Source: Pseudomonadota bacterium
GTDB taxonomy: Bacteria > Pseudomonadota > Gammaproteobacteria > Burkholderiales > Thiobacillaceae
DNA: 64,000 nucleotides
Direction: 5' to 3'
Assembly (NCBI GenBank): GCA_029558905.1
Contig: JAKQCX010000021.1
Location: 30,752-94,751 of the forward strand
Numbering within the stretch: position 1 is the stretch's first letter; each line of letters starts with the position of its first letter. The notes beneath the pieces are model-generated. The model made no database searches and had not been told where the DNA came from. It saw nothing but the letters and a program-made list of their open reading frames with translations. Position numbers and translations under genes: made by a program. This document shows, piece by piece, positions 13,012 through 21,993 of this stretch.

Positions 13012-14574
13012 TCAAGGTGGGGCATATCCTGCTCCCGATGGTAGGTGATCCTGCCCCTCGTGTGTTGCCCGGTCGCAGACTGCCCTGGCGGCACGCAGGC
13101 ACTCGTCCGTGTCCCAGTGGGGTGGCACCTGCACCAGTCCGAGGCAGGCATCCACACGATAGGTATCGCCGTTCCAGATGAAGGCGTATCGCGCGATGGC
13201 GTCACGCAATCCCTGGGCGATGTCTTCGGCCATGTCTTCCGGGCAGGTGCGCAGCAGAATGGCGAATTCGTGTGCCGCCATGCGTGCCAGAGGGTCCGAT
13301 TCCCGGATGCGCTCACGCATTTGGCGCGCCAGGCGGCGCAGCAGCTCGTCGCTGGCGGCCTGACCGGCGGTATCGTGTATGTCCTGGCAATGCCGCAGGC
13401 AGACGTACAGCAGGGACAGGGGGCGATCACCGGCGCGCTTGCTGGCCAGTGCGCGCGCCAGGCGATCCTCCAGGGCGCGCCGGTTCAAGAGACCGGTCAG
13501 CCCGTCGTGTTCGGCCAGCCATTGCTGCTGGCCATGGGTCTCGCGTGATTCGGTGACGTCGCGCAGGACCAGCACACCACCGCGGATCGTGCCTGCCACG
13601 CCATGAATGGGGGCGCTGGTACCCTCCACTTCATACTCTACGCCCGTGGCGGACAGCAGACAGGCCTTTCCCGGCAGGATGTGGGTGATGCCCCGCAGCG
13701 TGTCGCGCAGCAGATTCCCCGTCAGGTCGGCGCGGCTGCCCTTCTCGTACAGGTGCAGTATGGTTTCCAGGGTATGGTTCTGGGCGTGGCGGCCATCCAG
13801 CCCCATCAACTGCTCCGCCACGGGATTGAGGTAGCGTAGCTGCCCGTGCATATCGAAACGCAGCACGGCCTCGCCGATGGCGTGCAGTGTGATCTCGGCC
13901 CTTTCCTTTTCCTCGAACAGATCATGCTGCATGCGGCGGCTCATGCGGATGACAAGGATCGATACGATCAGGCCCACCAGAAAGGCCCCCATGGACAGGA
14001 TGAGGGTCAGTTGATGCGCCCGGGTGCTGGCCATGCGGGCCTCGCGCATGGCCGCCTCGTTTTTCTCGCGCTGCATGTCCACGAGCCTGGTCCAGCGGGC
14101 CATCATGGTCTCCTGCAGCGGTCGCAGGTCTTGCAAGATTCGCCTGCGCGCCTCTTCCGGATGCTCGTGCTGCAGCTGGACCACCACCTGTTCACCGTCG
14201 TCTTCCACCTGGCGGACCGCTTCACGCACATCCATCCACAGGTGCAGTTCGGCTTCATCCAGGGGCAGGGCCAGGAACTTGTCCCGAGTCTGGATGAATT
14301 CCAGGGCCAGTCGCGAGAAGCGCATGAGCGTCTCATCGCGCAGGAAGGGATCCGCCGTGCCGCTGGCCAGCATCAGTGCCTGGTAACGGGCCTCATGGAT
14401 GGCACGCATGGCCGTGGCCAGCTCGGCCTTGGCGTTGCGCTCGGCGACGATGGCCGTGAGCTGGTCGCTCAGGCGGCGCACATAGGTGGAACCAATGGCC
14501 GTTACCCCTGCGATCAGCAGCAGCATGACGCTGAATCCCGCGATGACCGGAACCAGGGTGGGGGGACGCTTCAT
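13012..14574 (-). CDS. Membrane-bound sensor with PAS and degenerate GGDEF domain
   Basis: 520-residue inner-membrane signalling protein. The start at 14574 (MKRPPT) leads straight into helix one (residues 7-30). A periplasmic four-helix-type sensor spans about residues 35-190, a second helix about 190-215, a PAS domain about 225-350 (AEITLHAIGEAVLRFD, then VLVLRDVTESRE) and a GGDEF-family domain after DGLTGLLNRR. The catalytic GGDEF loop is replaced by AAHEF, so cyclase activity is unlikely, but the inhibitory RxxD site (RESD, five residues before the loop) is kept. A cyclic-di-GMP receptor role is inferred. The sensor region resembles that of the intact cyclase at 48773-50026. Confidence 0.85.
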   Translation of the reverse strand: MKRPPTLVPVIAGFSVMLLLIAGVTAIGSTYVRRLSDQLTAIVAERNAKAELATAMRAIHEARYQALMLASGTADPFLRDETLMRFSRLALEFIQTRDKFLALPLDEAELHLWMDVREAVRQVEDDGEQVVVQLQHEHPEEARRRILQDLRPLQETMMARWTRLVDMQREKNEAAMREARMASTRAHQLTLILSMGAFLVGLIVSILVIRMSRRMQHDLFEEKERAEITLHAIGEAVLRFDMHGQLRYLNPVAEQLMGLDGRHAQNHTLETILHLYEKGSRADLTGNLLRDTLRGITHILPGKACLLSATGVEYEVEGTSAPIHGVAGTIRGGVLVLRDVTESRETHGQQQWLAEHDGLTGLLNRRALEDRLARALASKRAGDRPLSLLYVCLRHCQDIHDTAGQAASDELLRRLARQMRERIRESDPLARMAAHEFAILLRTCPEDMAEDIAQGLRDAIARYAFIWNGDTYRVDACLGLVQVPPHWDTDECLRAARAVCDRATHEGQDHLPSGAGYAPP

Positions 14575-14633
14575 GCCGGGGACGCGGGCTTGCCGGTGGC
14601 CGGGTGGAGCTGGGTACATGCGCGTGACTCGCC

Positions 14634-14894
14634 TCAGTCCAGGATTTCCAGGTCCAACAGGGCGTCGTTCAGGCCGCTGCGGTCCTCGGTCAGCACCGGC
14701 AGGGTGTAGGTGCGCAGGCCATATTCGAAAGGCCGGCCGTGGTGGTCAGCCATCAGGCTGGCTGGGGCGTCGGCTTGCAAGACCAGGGATGGCGGTTCGT
14801 CCAGCACCTCGATGATGACGCAGATCTCGCCTTGATGGCGCACATGCAGTCCCAGCAGGGTGCGCAGGTGGGGCAGGGTGATGATGTCGGCCAA
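14634..14894 (-). CDS. Conserved small protein, function unknown
   Basis: 86 residues, soluble, acidic, with no signal peptide or membrane segment. It starts six bases after the stop of the glutamine amidotransferase gene, in the same direction, so the two are surely co-transcribed. The composition is that of a real protein: alternating hydrophobic residues suggest two beta-rich halves (HQGEICVIIEVLDEPPSLVL, then FEYGLRTYTLPVL). I recall similar short proteins in betaproteobacteria but no function. Confidence 0.75.
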   Translation of the reverse strand: MADIITLPHLRTLLGLHVRHQGEICVIIEVLDEPPSLVLQADAPASLMADHHGRPFEYGLRTYTLPVLTEDRSGLNDALLDLEILD

Positions 14895-14900
14895 GGGATC

Positions 14901-15605
14901 TCAGGCCTGCAGGCCGGCGGTCCAGCGGGTATACAGGGCTTCCGCGGCCGCGTGGAGCCCGGGCAGGTTGGCGGCATTCAGGGACTGCATCCGCTCCGGC
15001 GACTGCACGGCGGGGCTGGAGGCGGCGGCGATCTCGTCGGCACCCAGTACGCACCATTCCCGGATCATGGGACCGGTCATCTCCACGTGGCACTGCATGC
15101 CCAGGTGGGGGCCCAGGACGAAGGCCTGGTTGGTGCAGTGTGTGCTGCCCAGGATGCGGGCGGCGCCGGGGGGGAGGGAGAAGGTCTCGCCATGCCAGTG
15201 GAAGGCCTCGAAGGCCGCCAGGTCCGGCAGCCAGGCCCGGGCCTCGGCATTGTCCGCCCGCTCCACACGGCCCCAGCCGATTTCCTTCACCGGGTTGCGT
15301 GTGACCCGCCCGTCCAGGGCCTTGGCCATGAGTTGGCTCCCCAGGCAGTGGCCCAGGACGGGAATGCCGTGTTGCACGGCCAGGCGGATCAGGGAAAGTG
15401 CCGGCGGGATCCAGGGCAGATCGTCGTTCACGCTCATGGGGCCACCCATGAAGACCAGACCGGCGAATGCACCGGGTGAGGCGGGCACGCCTTCACCGGC
15501 ATCGATGGCGACGAGTTTCCAGGCCAGGCCACGTTCTTCCAGGAAGGTGGCAAGGTACCCGGGGCCTTCGCTGGGGGCATGCCGGAAGATGGCGATGGGC
15601 TTCAT
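14901..15605 (-). CDS. Class I glutamine amidotransferase-like protein
   Basis: 234-residue cytoplasmic protein of the GMP-synthase-type amidotransferase fold. The start at 15605 (MKPIAIFRHA) begins with the usual first beta strand. The nucleophilic cysteine lies in GHCLGSQ near residue 90 and the catalytic His lies in QCHVEMT near residue 172, although the usual HPE is HVE here. GLVFMGGPMSVND near residue 55 is the oxyanion-strand motif. Stand-alone members hydrolyse glutamine or gamma-glutamyl compounds; the true substrate is not evident. It heads a minus-strand group with the 86-residue protein, the PAS/GGDEF protein and glk. Confidence 0.88.
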   Translation of the reverse strand: MKPIAIFRHAPSEGPGYLATFLEERGLAWKLVAIDAGEGVPASPGAFAGLVFMGGPMSVNDDLPWIPPALSLIRLAVQHGIPVLGHCLGSQLMAKALDGRVTRNPVKEIGWGRVERADNAEARAWLPDLAAFEAFHWHGETFSLPPGAARILGSTHCTNQAFVLGPHLGMQCHVEMTGPMIREWCVLGADEIAAASSPAVQSPERMQSLNAANLPGLHAAAEALYTRWTAGLQA

Positions 15606-15703
15606 GTCGGGACCTCGTGCTACATGTTCCGACATTATGGCCCCATCATGGGCGTTGTGCCCCCCGGTATGGGCCACCCGCACACCATGATCCGAACCGC
15701 TGG

Positions 15704-15775
15704 TCAGGGCTGCTCGGTCTGGTTCTTTTCGATGAGGCCTGGGCGGAGTGGTTGTGGATAGGTACGAAGCAGACC
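15704..15775 (-). pseudogene. Relic of the 3' end of a second folE2
   Basis: Read on the minus strand, this stretch encodes IHNHSA, then (after a one-base deletion) GLIEKNQTEQP and a TGA stop at 15706-15704. The intact folE2 upstream ends [18 protein letters not shown]. About 55 bases align by eye with roughly 80 percent identity and one indel. The fragment lies about 100-140 bases beyond the true stop of folE2. Having its own different tail and stop, it looks like the remnant of a paralogue rather than a fresh copy. The rest of 15606-15843 shows no gene. Confidence 0.7.
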
Positions 15776-15843
15776 TACGCAGGGCGGAGCAGGGGCCCCG
15801 CCTGCGGGGATGCGACCCCGGAGGCGGGCAGGAGCTTCGAGCT

Positions 15844-16674
15844 TTACGCGCCGGCCTTCTTGTCGTGCTCGATGAGGGCGTAGGCAGAGTGGTTGTGGAT
15901 GGATTCGAAGTTCTCCGCTTCGACCACATAGGCATCGATGCGCCCGTCCCGGTTCAGGGCGGCGGCCACGTCCCGCACCAGGTCTTCCACGAACTTGGGG
16001 TTGTCATAGGCCTTTTCGGTGACGAATTTCTCATCCGGCCGCTTGAGCAGACCATAGAGCTGGCTGGAGGCGTTGTCCTCGGCGATCTGGATGATGTCCT
16101 CGATCCACACGAAGGCGTTGGTGCGCACGCGGATGGTGACGTGGGAGCGCTGGTTGTGGGCGCCGTAGGCGGAGATCTTCTTGGAGCAGGGGCACAGGCT
16201 GGTGCACGGCACCAGAACCTTCATGTGCTGGATGTATTCCCCGTTGCGGATCTCGCCGATGAAGGTCACGTCATAGTCCATCAGACTCTCCACGCCGGAC
16301 ACCGGCGCCCGCTTGTTGACGAAGTAGGGAAAGCTCATCTCCACGTGGCCGGAATCCGCTTCCAGTTTCAGCACCATCTGGCGCAGCATGTCCTCGAAGG
16401 ACTCCACGGAGATTTCCCGCTCGTAGCCGTTGAGGATGTCGACGAAACGGGACATGTGGGTGCCCTTGAAGTGATGGGGCAGATAGACATACATGCCAAA
16501 GGTGGCGATGGTGTGCTGCACTCCTGCACTCCTGTCCCGCACCTTGATGGGATGGCGGATGGACTTGATGCCCACCTTGTCGATGGCGATCTTGCGGGAG
16601 TCCGGGTAGTTCTGTACATCGGCTATGGCGACCTGGTCCGGGGGGCAGCCGATGGGAGTGACACAGACGCTCAT
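15844..16674 (-). CDS. folE2: GTP cyclohydrolase FolE2 (type IB)
   Basis: Converts GTP to dihydroneopterin triphosphate, the first step of folate and queuosine synthesis; the IB type uses metals other than zinc and is used when zinc is scarce. The 276-residue product starts at 16674 and shows the family blocks [18 protein letters not shown] near residue 160 (with the active-site cysteine) and [11 protein letters not shown] near the end. It has its own promoter upstream. In known bacteria folE2 is often controlled by Zur; a weak AT-rich palindrome overlaps the promoter here but is no clear Zur box. queA and tgt in the window use a product of the same pathway. Confidence 0.96.
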   Translation of the reverse strand: MSVCVTPIGCPPDQVAIADVQNYPDSRKIAIDKVGIKSIRHPIKVRDRSAGVQHTIATFGMYVYLPHHFKGTHMSRFVDILNGYEREISVESFEDMLRQMVLKLEADSGHVEMSFPYFVNKRAPVSGVESLMDYDVTFIGEIRNGEYIQHMKVLVPCTSLCPCSKKISAYGAHNQRSHVTIRVRTNAFVWIEDIIQIAEDNASSQLYGLLKRPDEKFVTEKAYDNPKFVEDLVRDVAAALNRDGRIDAYVVEAENFESIHNHSAYALIEHDKKAGA

Positions 16675-16704
16675 GACTATGTTCCGATATGCTTAATTAG
16701 AACA

Positions 16705-16733
16705 AGTATAAATTAACGCCTATATCCGAGCAA
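16705..16733 (-). promoter_or_regulatory. Sigma-70-type promoter of folE2
   Basis: On the minus strand TTGCTC (16733-16728) and TATACT (16710-16705) are separated by exactly 17 bases, in the most AT-rich stretch of the area. Transcription would start near 16698 and leave a 24-base leader. TGTTC (16680-16684) and GAACA (16700-16704) form a spaced inverted repeat around the start point. Confidence 0.65.
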
Positions 16734-16744
16734 ATCACTCGGAT
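16724..16744 (-). repeat. Perfect inverted repeat over the dxs stop and the folE2 -35 box
   Basis: ATCCGAG (16724-16730) and CTCGGAT (16738-16744) pair over seven bases with a seven-base loop; one more A-T pair extends the stem. It covers the dxs stop codon. On the minus strand no T run follows, so it is a weak terminator at best; it could equally be an operator for folE2. Confidence 0.45.
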
Positions 16745-18600
16745 AAGGCCTTTCTCGCTGCGGCCTGGATGCCGGCGGCATCCAGGCCGCAGCGAGCCAG
16801 CAGGGTGGCGGGATCGCCGTGCTCCACGAAACGGTCCGGCAGACCCAGCTGCAACAGTTTCACGCTGATGCCCAGTTCCGCCAGGCACTCGGCCACGGCA
16901 GAACCGGCACCGCCCATGACCACGTTTTCTTCCAGGGTCACCAGCAGCACGTGATCTTGAGCCAGACTTTTGACCAGATCCCGATCCAGCGGCTTGACGA
17001 AGCGCATGTCCGCCAGCGTGGCGTCCAGATTCTCCGCGGCCATCAGGGCGGCGTTCAGGGGGGCGCCGAAGGCCAGGAAGGCGATGCGATCATCCTGCCG
17101 GCCACAGGCCCGCCGCACCATACCCTTGCCGATCTCCAGGGTATCCAGGTCTGCTGACAGGGTCACCCCCGGCCCACAGCCCCGGGGGTAGCGTACCGCA
17201 CTGGGGCCGTCGTGGCGGTAGGCGGTGGTGAGCAGGCGCCGGCACTCGTCCTCATTGGAGGGGGTGGCAATGAGCATGTTGGGGATGCAGCGCAGGAAGG
17301 ACAGGTCGAAGGCCCCGGCATGGGTGGGACCGTCCGCTCCCACCAGGCCGGCCCGGTCGATGGCCAGCATCACCGGCAGGTCCTGCAGGGCGATGTCATG
17401 GATGAGCTGGTCGTAGGCCCGCTGCAGGAAGGTGGAGTAGATGGCCACCACGGGCTTGCGGCCTTCACAGGCCAGGCCGGCGGCAAAGGTGAGGGCGTGC
17501 TGCTCGGCGATGCCCACGTCGAAATAACGCTTGCGGAAACGCCTGGCGAATTCCGTCAGGCCCGAACCCTCGCACATGGCCGGGGTGATGGCCACCAGGC
17601 GCTCGTCCGATGCCGCCATGTCCAGGAGCCACTGCCCGAAGATCTCCGTATAGCTGGGCCGGGCACCCGGCAGGCTGCAGGTCTTGGCCTCCACTCCCAC
17701 CTCGATCTTGAACTTGCCCACGCCGTGGTACAGACATGGATCCGCCTCGGCCTGGGGATAGCCATGGCCCTTCTGGGTGACGATGTGCAGGAACTGGGGA
17801 CCCTTGAGCTGGCGGATGTTGGCCAGGGATGGAATGAGGGCATCCAGATCGTGGCCGTCGATGGGCCCCAGATAGTTGAAGCCGAATTCCTCGAAGAGGG
17901 TGCCCGGGGTGACCATGCCCTTGATGTGCTCTTCCGCCCGCCTGGCCAGCTCGTGGATGGGAGGCAGGCTGGAGAGCAGACGCTCACCGGTGCTGCGCAG
18001 ATTGTTGTAGAAGCGCCCGGACAGGAGCTTGGTGAGGTAGGCGTTCAGGGCCCCCACGTTGGGGGAAATGGACATCTCGTTGTCGTTGAGTATGACCAGC
18101 AGGTTGGCATCCGAAGCCCCGGCGTTGTTCAGGGCTTCGAAGGCCATGCCGGCGGTCATGGCACCGTCGCCGATGACGGCGATGACCCGGCGCGCATCCC
18201 CCGCCAGCTTGCGGGCCTCGGCCATGCCCAGAGCGGCGGAGATGGAGGTGCTGGAATGGCCGGCGATGAAGGCGTCGTAGGGGCTTTCCTCCCGCTTGGT
18301 GAAGCCGGACAGGCCGTCGGTCTGGCGCAGGGTGTGCATGCGGCTGCGCCGGCCGGTGAGCACTTTGTGGGCATAGGTCTGGTGCCCCACGTCCCAGACG
18401 ATGCGCTCGTCCGGAGTGTCGAAGACGTGGTGCAGGGCGATGGTGAGCTCGATGACCCCCAGGTTGGAGGCCAGATGGCCACCGGTACGGGACACGGATT
18501 GGATGATGAATTCCCGCAGCTCTACCGCCAGTTCCTTGAGCTGGCCGCGGGTCAGGGACTTCAGGTCCACCGGGCCGTGAATGCTGTCCAGCAGGCTCAT
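16735..18600 (-). CDS. dxs: 1-deoxy-D-xylulose-5-phosphate synthase
   Basis: Thiamine-diphosphate enzyme that joins pyruvate and glyceraldehyde 3-phosphate, the entry step of the MEP isoprenoid pathway. The 621-residue length is standard. [19 protein letters not shown] near residue 50 and [12 protein letters not shown] contain the catalytic His region, [18 protein letters not shown] near residue 150 is the ThDP-binding motif, and the pyrimidine-binding domain has [17 protein letters not shown] near residue 370. It starts one base after the ispA stop, so xseB-ispA-dxs form one operon, an arrangement common in proteobacteria. Confidence 0.98.
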   Translation of the reverse strand: MSLLDSIHGPVDLKSLTRGQLKELAVELREFIIQSVSRTGGHLASNLGVIELTIALHHVFDTPDERIVWDVGHQTYAHKVLTGRRSRMHTLRQTDGLSGFTKREESPYDAFIAGHSSTSISAALGMAEARKLAGDARRVIAVIGDGAMTAGMAFEALNNAGASDANLLVILNDNEMSISPNVGALNAYLTKLLSGRFYNNLRSTGERLLSSLPPIHELARRAEEHIKGMVTPGTLFEEFGFNYLGPIDGHDLDALIPSLANIRQLKGPQFLHIVTQKGHGYPQAEADPCLYHGVGKFKIEVGVEAKTCSLPGARPSYTEIFGQWLLDMAASDERLVAITPAMCEGSGLTEFARRFRKRYFDVGIAEQHALTFAAGLACEGRKPVVAIYSTFLQRAYDQLIHDIALQDLPVMLAIDRAGLVGADGPTHAGAFDLSFLRCIPNMLIATPSNEDECRRLLTTAYRHDGPSAVRYPRGCGPGVTLSADLDTLEIGKGMVRRACGRQDDRIAFLAFGAPLNAALMAAENLDATLADMRFVKPLDRDLVKSLAQDHVLLVTLEENVVMGGAGSAVAECLAELGISVKLLQLGLPDRFVEHGDPATLLARCGLDAAGIQAAARKALSE

Positions 18601-18601
18601 G

Positions 18602-19492
18602 TCAGAAATGGCGCTCCACGACGAAACGGGCGATTTCCGCCAGACGGGCCCCGGCGGGTCCGAACGGGGACACGCTGGCCAGGGCCTCCCGCGTTAGCTC
18701 CCGGGCGTAGTCGCGGGCCTGCCTGCCGGACATCAGGGTCAGGTAGGTGGCCTTGCCATGGGCGGCATCCTTACCGGCGGTCTTGCCCAGGGTGGCGGTG
18801 TCGGTCTCCGCGTCCAGCACGTCATCCATGACCTGGAAGGCCAGTCCCACGCAGCGGGCGTAGTGCTCCAGACTGCGGCGCGCTTCCGCCGCCAGGCCCC
18901 CGGCGGCCAGGGCCCCCAGCAGTACGCTGGCCTGGATGAGGGCGCCGGTCTTGTGGATGTGCATGAACTCCAGTTCCGCCAGGTCCAGTTGCCTGCCGGT
19001 GCTGTCCAGGTCCACGGCCTGGCCACCGCACATGCCTCGGGAGCCGGCGGCCCGCGCCAGTATGCCCAGCATCTCCACCTGCACGGCCGGGTCCGGCCCC
19101 GCCCTGGGCTCCGCCAGGACCTGGAAGGCTAGACTATGCAGGGCATCCCCCACCAGCAGCGCGGTGGCCTCGCCGTAGCGCGCATGGCAGGTGGGCTTGC
19201 CGCGGCGCAGGTCGTCGTCGTCCATGCTGGGCAGATCGTCGTGGGTGAGGGAATACACATGGATCAGCTCCACGGCGCAGGCCGCGGCCTCGACCCGGGC
19301 GGTGTCGGCCCCCATGGCTTCACCCGCGGCGAAGGCCAGCATGGGGCGCACACGCTTGCCTCCCCCCAGGGCCACATAGCGCATGGCCTCATGCAGTTGG
19401 CCCGGGGCCAGGCCGGTGGCGGGCAACGCCCGATCCAGGGCGTGTTCCATGCGCTCCTGAACGGAGCGGGACCAGCCGGCGAAATCAGTCAT
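18602..19492 (-). CDS. ispA: Farnesyl diphosphate synthase (geranyltranstransferase)
   Basis: Short-chain prenyltransferase that condenses isopentenyl diphosphate with allylic diphosphates to farnesyl diphosphate, the precursor of ubiquinone side chains and undecaprenyl lipid carriers. The 296-residue product has the first aspartate-rich motif in [19 protein letters not shown] near residue 80 and the second in [13 protein letters not shown] near residue 219. [10 protein letters not shown] near residue 44 is the diphosphate-binding segment. Its start overlaps xseB by eight bases and its stop lies one base before dxs. Confidence 0.97.
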   Translation of the reverse strand: MTDFAGWSRSVQERMEHALDRALPATGLAPGQLHEAMRYVALGGGKRVRPMLAFAAGEAMGADTARVEAAACAVELIHVYSLTHDDLPSMDDDDLRRGKPTCHARYGEATALLVGDALHSLAFQVLAEPRAGPDPAVQVEMLGILARAAGSRGMCGGQAVDLDSTGRQLDLAELEFMHIHKTGALIQASVLLGALAAGGLAAEARRSLEHYARCVGLAFQVMDDVLDAETDTATLGKTAGKDAAHGKATYLTLMSGRQARDYARELTREALASVSPFGPAGARLAEIARFVVERHF

Positions 19493-19739
19493 CCGCGGCG
19501 GCGCCTTCCGTGCCGGCGGTGAAGCCCTGCAACTGGCCCTTTTCCAGGATCTTCACCTGCAGCTCCGCCTCTTCAAGGGTTTTCTGGCAATAGGCCGAGA
19601 GTTCCATGCCCCGCTTGTAGGCCGCCAGGGAGGCCTCCAGACTGAGCCTGCCGGATTCCATGTCCGTCACCACCTGTTCCAGCTCCTGGATGGCGGCTTC
19701 GAAATCCTTGGGCTGGACGGCTTGATTGGTTTTGGTCAT
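19485..19739 (-). CDS. xseB: Exodeoxyribonuclease VII small subunit
   Basis: 84-residue helical subunit that binds the large subunit XseA to form exonuclease VII. The start at 19739 (MTKTNQ) is used; longer frames add non-conserved residues. The motif FEAAIQELEQVVTDMESG followed by LSLEASLAAYKRGMEL is the family signature. It overlaps ispA by eight bases and heads the xseB-ispA-dxs operon. Confidence 0.95.
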   Translation of the reverse strand: MTKTNQAVQPKDFEAAIQELEQVVTDMESGRLSLEASLAAYKRGMELSAYCQKTLEEAELQVKILEKGQLQGFTAGTEGAAADD

Positions 19740-20074
19740 GGTGACGCGGGTGGCCTCCCGGGGGCGAACCCAGCAGCAACGGATCATCGTCGGCCCCGGC
19801 TTGCCCACTCTCTGTGGCAGAGCCCGGTCTTATTCGGGTTTTGAGACCATCAGGCGAGCTTGCACGCCTTTCCCGCACCGTTGACGCTTCGTTGACAGCT
19901 GGAATTCTGGAGGCCGCTTTCCGTGGAAAAGCTTTCATTCTACACAGGGAAGCGATTTCTTCGACACGGTAGCCTGTGTCGGGCGCGCGATGTCCATTTC
20001 GGGAACGGGCCCCGATGCCGTGGCGGATGCAGGATCAAAGCGGCGAGACAAGGCCGAGGGCCGCCGACATCACG
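19740..20074 (-). promoter_or_regulatory. Gene-free stretch upstream of xseB
   Basis: 335 bases between udgB and xseB, both on the minus strand. The minus-strand sequence TAGAAT (complement of 19937-19942) could be a -10 box, but the matching -35 region is poor. No credible gene, repeat or RNA structure is seen. Confidence 0.3.
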
Positions 20075-20812
20075 CTATCGCCGTCTTCCGCCTGCGGACG
20101 AGGCCGCGGGCCGGCTGGGCGGTGGCGGTGCGCAGTTCGGCTCCTCCCGTTGAATGCGCGTGAACACGGCCTGGAACATCGCCGGTGTGAGGCGGCGGGT
20201 TTGAGTGTTATAGCGGGAGCAGTGGTAGCTGTCGTACAGGCGCAGATGAGGCCTGGACAGAAGGAGATGGCGGGCACCGTGGCTGAAGGGGTGGGCGTCC
20301 GGTTTGCATCCCAAGGCCATGAGCGTGGCCCTGTGGGCGATCCGGCCCAGAGCCAGGATGGCCGCACCGGAGGGAAGGGCCTGCAGTTCCGCCCGCAGAT
20401 AGGCGTTGCACTGGTGGATTTCCGTGCTTTCGGGTCTGTTTTGCGGAGGCGCGCATTTCACCGCGTTGGTGATGCGGCAGCCCATGAGCGCCAGGTCGTC
20501 CCGGTTGCAGGCGGACACGGGGTGACTGGCGTAACCGAAGGCGTGCAGGGTTGCGTATAGCAAGGTACCGGCATGGTCGCCGGTAAAGGGGCGGCCGGTG
20601 CGGTTGGCGCCGTGCAGGCCGGGTGCCAGGCCGACGATGAGCAGCCGGGGCTGGGCATCCCCGAAGGCGGGTACCGGGCGGCAGTGGTAACCCGGGTGGG
20701 TCTCGCGGGTCCGGGTCAGGTAGGCAGCCAGGCGAGGGCAGGCACGACAATCCTGCAAGTCCCGGAAGTCCACGTGTCTCCCGTTTTCCTCCTCCCCCTT
20801 CCCGCCATACAT
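20075..20812 (-). CDS. udgB: Family 5 uracil-DNA glycosylase (UdgB-type)
   Basis: Removes uracil and some other deaminated bases from DNA. The start at 20812 (MYGGKG) lies two bases after the stop of the DUF2863 gene. The 245-residue protein has the family 5 active-site block GLAPGLHGANRTGRPFTGD near residue 59, in which an alanine replaces the catalytic Asp or Asn of other families. Cysteines for a 4Fe-4S cluster are seen in DCRACPRL and in the GCRITNAVKCAPP region. The last gene of a six-gene chain. The proline-rich C-terminal tail is not conserved. Confidence 0.9.
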   Translation of the reverse strand: MYGGKGEEENGRHVDFRDLQDCRACPRLAAYLTRTRETHPGYHCRPVPAFGDAQPRLLIVGLAPGLHGANRTGRPFTGDHAGTLLYATLHAFGYASHPVSACNRDDLALMGCRITNAVKCAPPQNRPESTEIHQCNAYLRAELQALPSGAAILALGRIAHRATLMALGCKPDAHPFSHGARHLLLSRPHLRLYDSYHCSRYNTQTRRLTPAMFQAVFTRIQREEPNCAPPPPSRPAASSAGGRRR

Positions 20813-20814
20813 GT

Positions 20815-21993
20815 TCAGTGCAGCCGCACAGGGCCGTCCTGCAAGTCTTCCGGCAGTTCCGTGTGCACGTTCTCGCCTTCCGCATTGGGGAACAGGGGGG
20901 CGCCGCAGTCGTCGCAGAATTCCATGGGCATGCGCGTGTCCAGCACGTGGATGTCGGTCAGGCCGGCCGCGCGCAGCAGGGATTCGATCCTTGCGGGGAT
21001 GGCCTGGGATTCGTCCTCCTGCCCCAGCAGGGACCAGGTGGCACCGTGCACCACCTGCTCCGTGTCGCGCAGGCTGAAGCCTATCCGCCATTCCTCCAGC
21101 CAGTGGCCGAAATAGGGTGCCACCACCGCGCGCAACTGGCTGGCCGGCACGTTGAACAGGGCTTGCAGGTAGGCCACGGCGGCTTGCAGGGCGAAGGCCC
21201 GATTTTCCTGGTCCGCCCGCCGCCACGCGGCAAAGTGGGCATCCGGCAGCAGCAGTTCGTAGGCGCAGCCCGTGAGCAGGTTGCGCAGACTGGGTCCGCC
21301 CTGTTCCCGCCAGGCGGACAGGGCCGTGTCGCGGTTGCCGTCGGGCTCGTTCCAGCGAAACACGGGGCCCGCGGCGGGGATCTCCACCGTCGCCACGATG
21401 TAGCGCACGTCGGAGACGTAGGCCTGACTTTCCGGCAGGCCGACGGCGGGCACGGCGTAGTCATGGCCGGCGGCGGCCGCCCGCCAGAGCGCGTTGGCGA
21501 ATGCCCGGGTCTGGCTGTAGCCCTGTGGCAGCTGGTCCGGGCTGAACAGGAAGTCGGCAAACCAAACCTGGGTGCCAGCGGCCAGCACATGGGAGCGCAG
21601 CTGGTGGCGCAGCCGGTCCAGGATGTCGGCGGGCACGTTGCGGCTGGGAATGGCGTAACGCGACCAGGCCAGGATGGGCAGGGTGATGAGCAGGCGAGTG
21701 GTGCCGTCGCCATGCTGGCTCTCGCACGTCGCCTCGATCAGGTCGGCCAGCTCTTCGTAGGCACGGGTGTGAGGCGTGTCCTGGCCATGGCCGTCGTGCA
21801 GCCGATCCAGGACCTGGTTGAGGGTCTCGTCGTCGCCCTGTTGCAGGAGCCGGTCGATGAGGGTGGTGAGCTCGGTCTCCCACCATACATCCTCCAGGCG
21901 GCTGCCGGAGTCCGCCAGGCCACGGGCCAGCCAGGTCAGACGTTCGGCATCCCTGGACAGGCGGCGGCGTGCATGGGTGCGGCGGCGTTTCAT
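20815..21993 (-). CDS. DUF2863 family protein
   Basis: 392-residue soluble protein of unknown function, known to me mainly from betaproteobacteria. The opening KRRRTHARRRLSRDAERL is strongly basic, followed by helices (residues 20-100) and an alpha/beta region. Near the C-terminus FCDDCGAPLFPNAEGE holds a CxxC pair, which suggests a metal or redox site. Its ATG overlaps the CDF gene stop by four bases (ATGA). DNA-repair or envelope functions of its neighbours give no clear clue. Confidence 0.85.
   Translation of the reverse strand: MKRRRTHARRRLSRDAERLTWLARGLADSGSRLEDVWWETELTTLIDRLLQQGDDETLNQVLDRLHDGHGQDTPHTRAYEELADLIEATCESQHGDGTTRLLITLPILAWSRYAIPSRNVPADILDRLRHQLRSHVLAAGTQVWFADFLFSPDQLPQGYSQTRAFANALWRAAAAGHDYAVPAVGLPESQAYVSDVRYIVATVEIPAAGPVFRWNEPDGNRDTALSAWREQGGPSLRNLLTGCAYELLLPDAHFAAWRRADQENRAFALQAAVAYLQALFNVPASQLRAVVAPYFGHWLEEWRIGFSLRDTEQVVHGATWSLLGQEDESQAIPARIESLLRAAGLTDIHVLDTRMPMEFCDDCGAPLFPNAEGENVHTELPEDLQDGPVRLH

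Noticed and set aside
16705..16720. Zur box before folE2
   Set aside because: GTTAATTTATAC is only loosely like the known Zur palindrome; not enough to call.
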